The notes beneath the pieces are model-generated. The model did no database searches and was not told the DNA's origin. It was given only the letters and a program-made list of their open reading frames with translations. Position numbers and translations under genes: made by a program. Shown in pieces: positions 4,493 through 6,207 of a DNA stretch of 6,207 nt. Positions within the stretch are counted from its first letter, which is position 1. Each line of letters starts with the position of its first letter. The DNA lies in the NCBI GenBank assembly GCA_003453555.1, contig DMLA01000024.1, positions 1-6,207 on the forward strand. Reading direction: 5' to 3'. The DNA comes from Chloroflexota bacterium (lineage in GTDB: Bacteria; Chloroflexota; Anaerolineae; UBA7937).

Positions 4493-6207
4493 TTGCTCAG
4501 CCACCTCTCCATCTCCAATTTCGCCCTCATCGACCATCTGGAATTAGATCTCTCCCCCGGCTTCAACGCCCTCACCGGCGAGACGGGAGCCGGGAAGTCC
4601 ATCATCGTGGACGCCATGAGCACACTCCTGGGCGGGAGGGCCGATAGCGACCTCATCCGCACCGGGACAAGCCAAGCCCTGATAGAAGGGGTCTTCACCC
4701 TATCGGGGGAGATGCAACAGGAGTTCCTGTTCCCTCTACTAGAGGAATATGGGGTAAAGGGAGAAGGGGATCTCATCCTCAGCCGGGAACTCAATCGCCA
4801 AGGGCGCCACATCTGCCGCATAAACGGCCGGATAGTCACCCTCCGCCTTCTGCGAGAGGTCGGTCAGCGGCTGATCGACATCCACAACCAAGGAGAGCAT
4901 CTCAGCCTACTTCGGGTCAGAGAGCATCTAGAGTTCCTGGATCGTTTTGGGGGGCTAATCGATCTTCGAGGAAGGGTGGAGGCCAAAGTAAGAGCGCTCT
5001 ATCGAGTGCGGCACGAATTGGAGAGGCTCCTAGCCGACGAGAGGGAACTGGCCCGGCGAATTGACCTTCTCCAATACCAGGTGCGAGAGATCAGAGCCGC
5101 TAGACTAGAGCCTGGGGAAGAGGAAGAACTGAAACGAGAGCATACCCTACTGGCCAACGCCGAGCAGTTGATCACCCAAATCAACGCCGCTTATGAAGCA
5201 CTATACGAAGGGCGAGAGGATCAAGAGGCGGCCCTCGACCTATTGGGGGAAGCGAGACGGATCCTCACCTCTCTGGAAGAGATCGATCCTCAACTCCAAG
5301 AGAGGCGAAAAACAATCGAAGAGGCGAGCGCGCAACTGGGGGAGTTAGCCCAATCTCTGCGTTCCTACAGGGATGCCATCGATCATAGCCCCCAGCGGCT
5401 GGCCCAAGTGGAGGAGCGGCTAGGGTTGATCTATAACCTGAAGCGAAAGTACGGCGACTCTGTCGAGGAGATATTGGCTTTCGGCGAGAGAGCCGCCCAG
5501 GAACTGGAAGGGATCATTCACAGCGAGGAGCGGATCGAGGAACTGAGATCTGCGGAAGAAGAGTTGTTAACGGAGATAGGCTCCCTGGCCGGCCAACTCT
5601 CCCTGGCTCGGCGAGAGGCAGCCCAGGGGCTCGCGGAGGCTGTGGAGGGTCAACTTCGGGACCTACAGATGGAGAAAGCTAGGTTCGCTGTGGCCCTGGA
5701 ACAAACCGAAGACCCCGAGGGGGTAGAGGTCGATGGCCAGCGGTTCGCTTTCGATATCACGGGGATCGATAAGGTAGAGTTCATCATCTCACCCAATCCA
5801 GGGGAGCCGCTCAAGCCCCTCTCCAAAATCGCCTCCGGAGGAGAGACATGCCGCTTCATGCTGGCTTTGAAGAGCGTGCTCTCCACAGTAGATGAGACCC
5901 CTACCCTCATCTTCGACGAGATCGACGCTGGGCTAGGCGGGCGAGGAGGAGAGGTGATAGGGCGCAAACTATGGAGGCTGACGGCCGACCATCAGGTCCT
6001 CTGCGTCACCCACCTCCCCCAGATCGCCTCCTTCGGTGACGCCCATTTCAAGGTGGTCAAGGAAGAAGTGGGCGAGCGGACGGTCACCAGAGCCCAACTC
6101 CTCGATGAGCCAGGGAGACTGGAGGAGTTAGCCCAGATGCTGGGGCAGGTTACAGAGTCGATCCAAATGAGCGCCCAGGAGATGTACGAGCAGGTTCAAG
6201 GGTGGAA
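4493..6207 (+). CDS. recN: DNA repair ATPase RecN (3' end cut by the window edge)
   Basis: RecN is an SMC-like ABC ATPase that gathers at double-strand breaks and helps RecA-dependent recombination in the cytoplasm. The 571 complete codons seen are close to the family's 550-590, so only the last few residues should be missing. The N-terminal half has the usual MLxxLxIxNFALID opening, Walker A GETGAGKS at 29-36, and the Q-loop region LIDIHNQGEH at 127-136. A coiled coil rich in Glu, Leu and Arg follows over about 150-400. The C-terminal half has the ABC signature SGGETCR at 448-454, Walker B TLIFDEIDAG at 471-480 with D475 and E476, and the H-loop VTHLPQIA with H507. Two motifs differ from the common bacterial form: NQGEH for GQHEH and SGGETCR for SGGELSR. 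The frame is unbroken. It is the last operon gene visible and follows AGGAGG. RecN is SOS-induced in many bacteria, but no LexA box was recognised here. Confidence 0.96.
   Translation, partial: MLSHLSISNFALIDHLELDLSPGFNALTGETGAGKSIIVDAMSTLLGGRADSDLIRTGTSQALIEGVFTLSGEMQQEFLFPLLEEYGVKGEGDLILSRELNRQGRHICRINGRIVTLRLLREVGQRLIDIHNQGEHLSLLRVREHLEFLDRFGGLIDLRGRVEAKVRALYRVRHELERLLADERELARRIDLLQYQVREIRAARLEPGEEEELKREHTLLANAEQLITQINAAYEALYEGREDQEAALDLLGEARRILTSLEEIDPQLQERRKTIEEASAQLGELAQSLRSYRDAIDHSPQRLAQVEERLGLIYNLKRKYGDSVEEILAFGERAAQELEGIIHSEERIEELRSAEEELLTEIGSLAGQLSLARREAAQGLAEAVEGQLRDLQMEKARFAVALEQTEDPEGVEVDGQRFAFDITGIDKVEFIISPNPGEPLKPLSKIASGGETCRFMLALKSVLSTVDETPTLIFDEIDAGLGGRGGEVIGRKLWRLTADHQVLCVTHLPQIASFGDAHFKVVKEEVGERTVTRAQLLDEPGRLEELAQMLGQVTESIQMSAQEMYEQVQGW

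Overview
The window is compact bacterial chromosomal DNA, moderately GC-rich (roughly 55-60% by eye), with strong AGGAGG-type Shine-Dalgarno sites and frequent TTG or GTG starts. It holds six confidently recognised genes in two divergent operons, plus a short unassigned fragment at the left edge. The best guess for the source is Chloroflexota or a related deep-branching, possibly thermophilic lineage. This rests on the style of the RecN and HisRS sequences and on a B-box-like zinc-finger membrane protein. It is an inference from memory of family resemblance, not from a search.

Region 1 (1 to about 118, + strand): an open frame with coding character runs off the left edge and ends at TGA 116-118, converging on the tail of the next gene. 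It could be the C-terminus of a larger protein, possibly a serine recombinase, but this is weak.

Region 2 (90-1763, - strand): a two-gene phosphate-uptake unit. It encodes a PiT-family inorganic phosphate permease followed by its DUF47/PhoU-like partner, separated by three bases.

Region 3 (1764-1841): a 78-bp divergent intergenic region. It has a perfect TATAAT facing hisS, inside the palindrome ATTATAAT, so the same bases could also read as a -10 facing pit. Near-identical Shine-Dalgarno sequences in opposite orientation flank it.

Region 4 (1842-6207, + strand): a tight operon of hisS (histidyl-tRNA synthetase), nadK (NAD kinase), a zinc-finger membrane protein of unknown function, and recN (DNA-repair SMC-like ATPase, cut by the right edge close to its natural end). 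Junctions are a one-base overlap, 3 nt and 12 nt. The genes join translation, NADP supply and double-strand break repair. nadK next to recN is a known conserved neighbourhood in several phyla, but the membrane zinc-finger gene between them is not the usual occupant.

No tRNA, rRNA, CRISPR array, insertion sequence or clear intrinsic terminator was seen. No stretch above 300 bases lacks a gene. Most of the window is ordinary housekeeping DNA. The points worth a second look are the unknown zinc-finger protein, two stop-codon-NNN-ATG in-frame junctions, the shared divergent promoter, and unusual residues in HisRS and RecN motifs.
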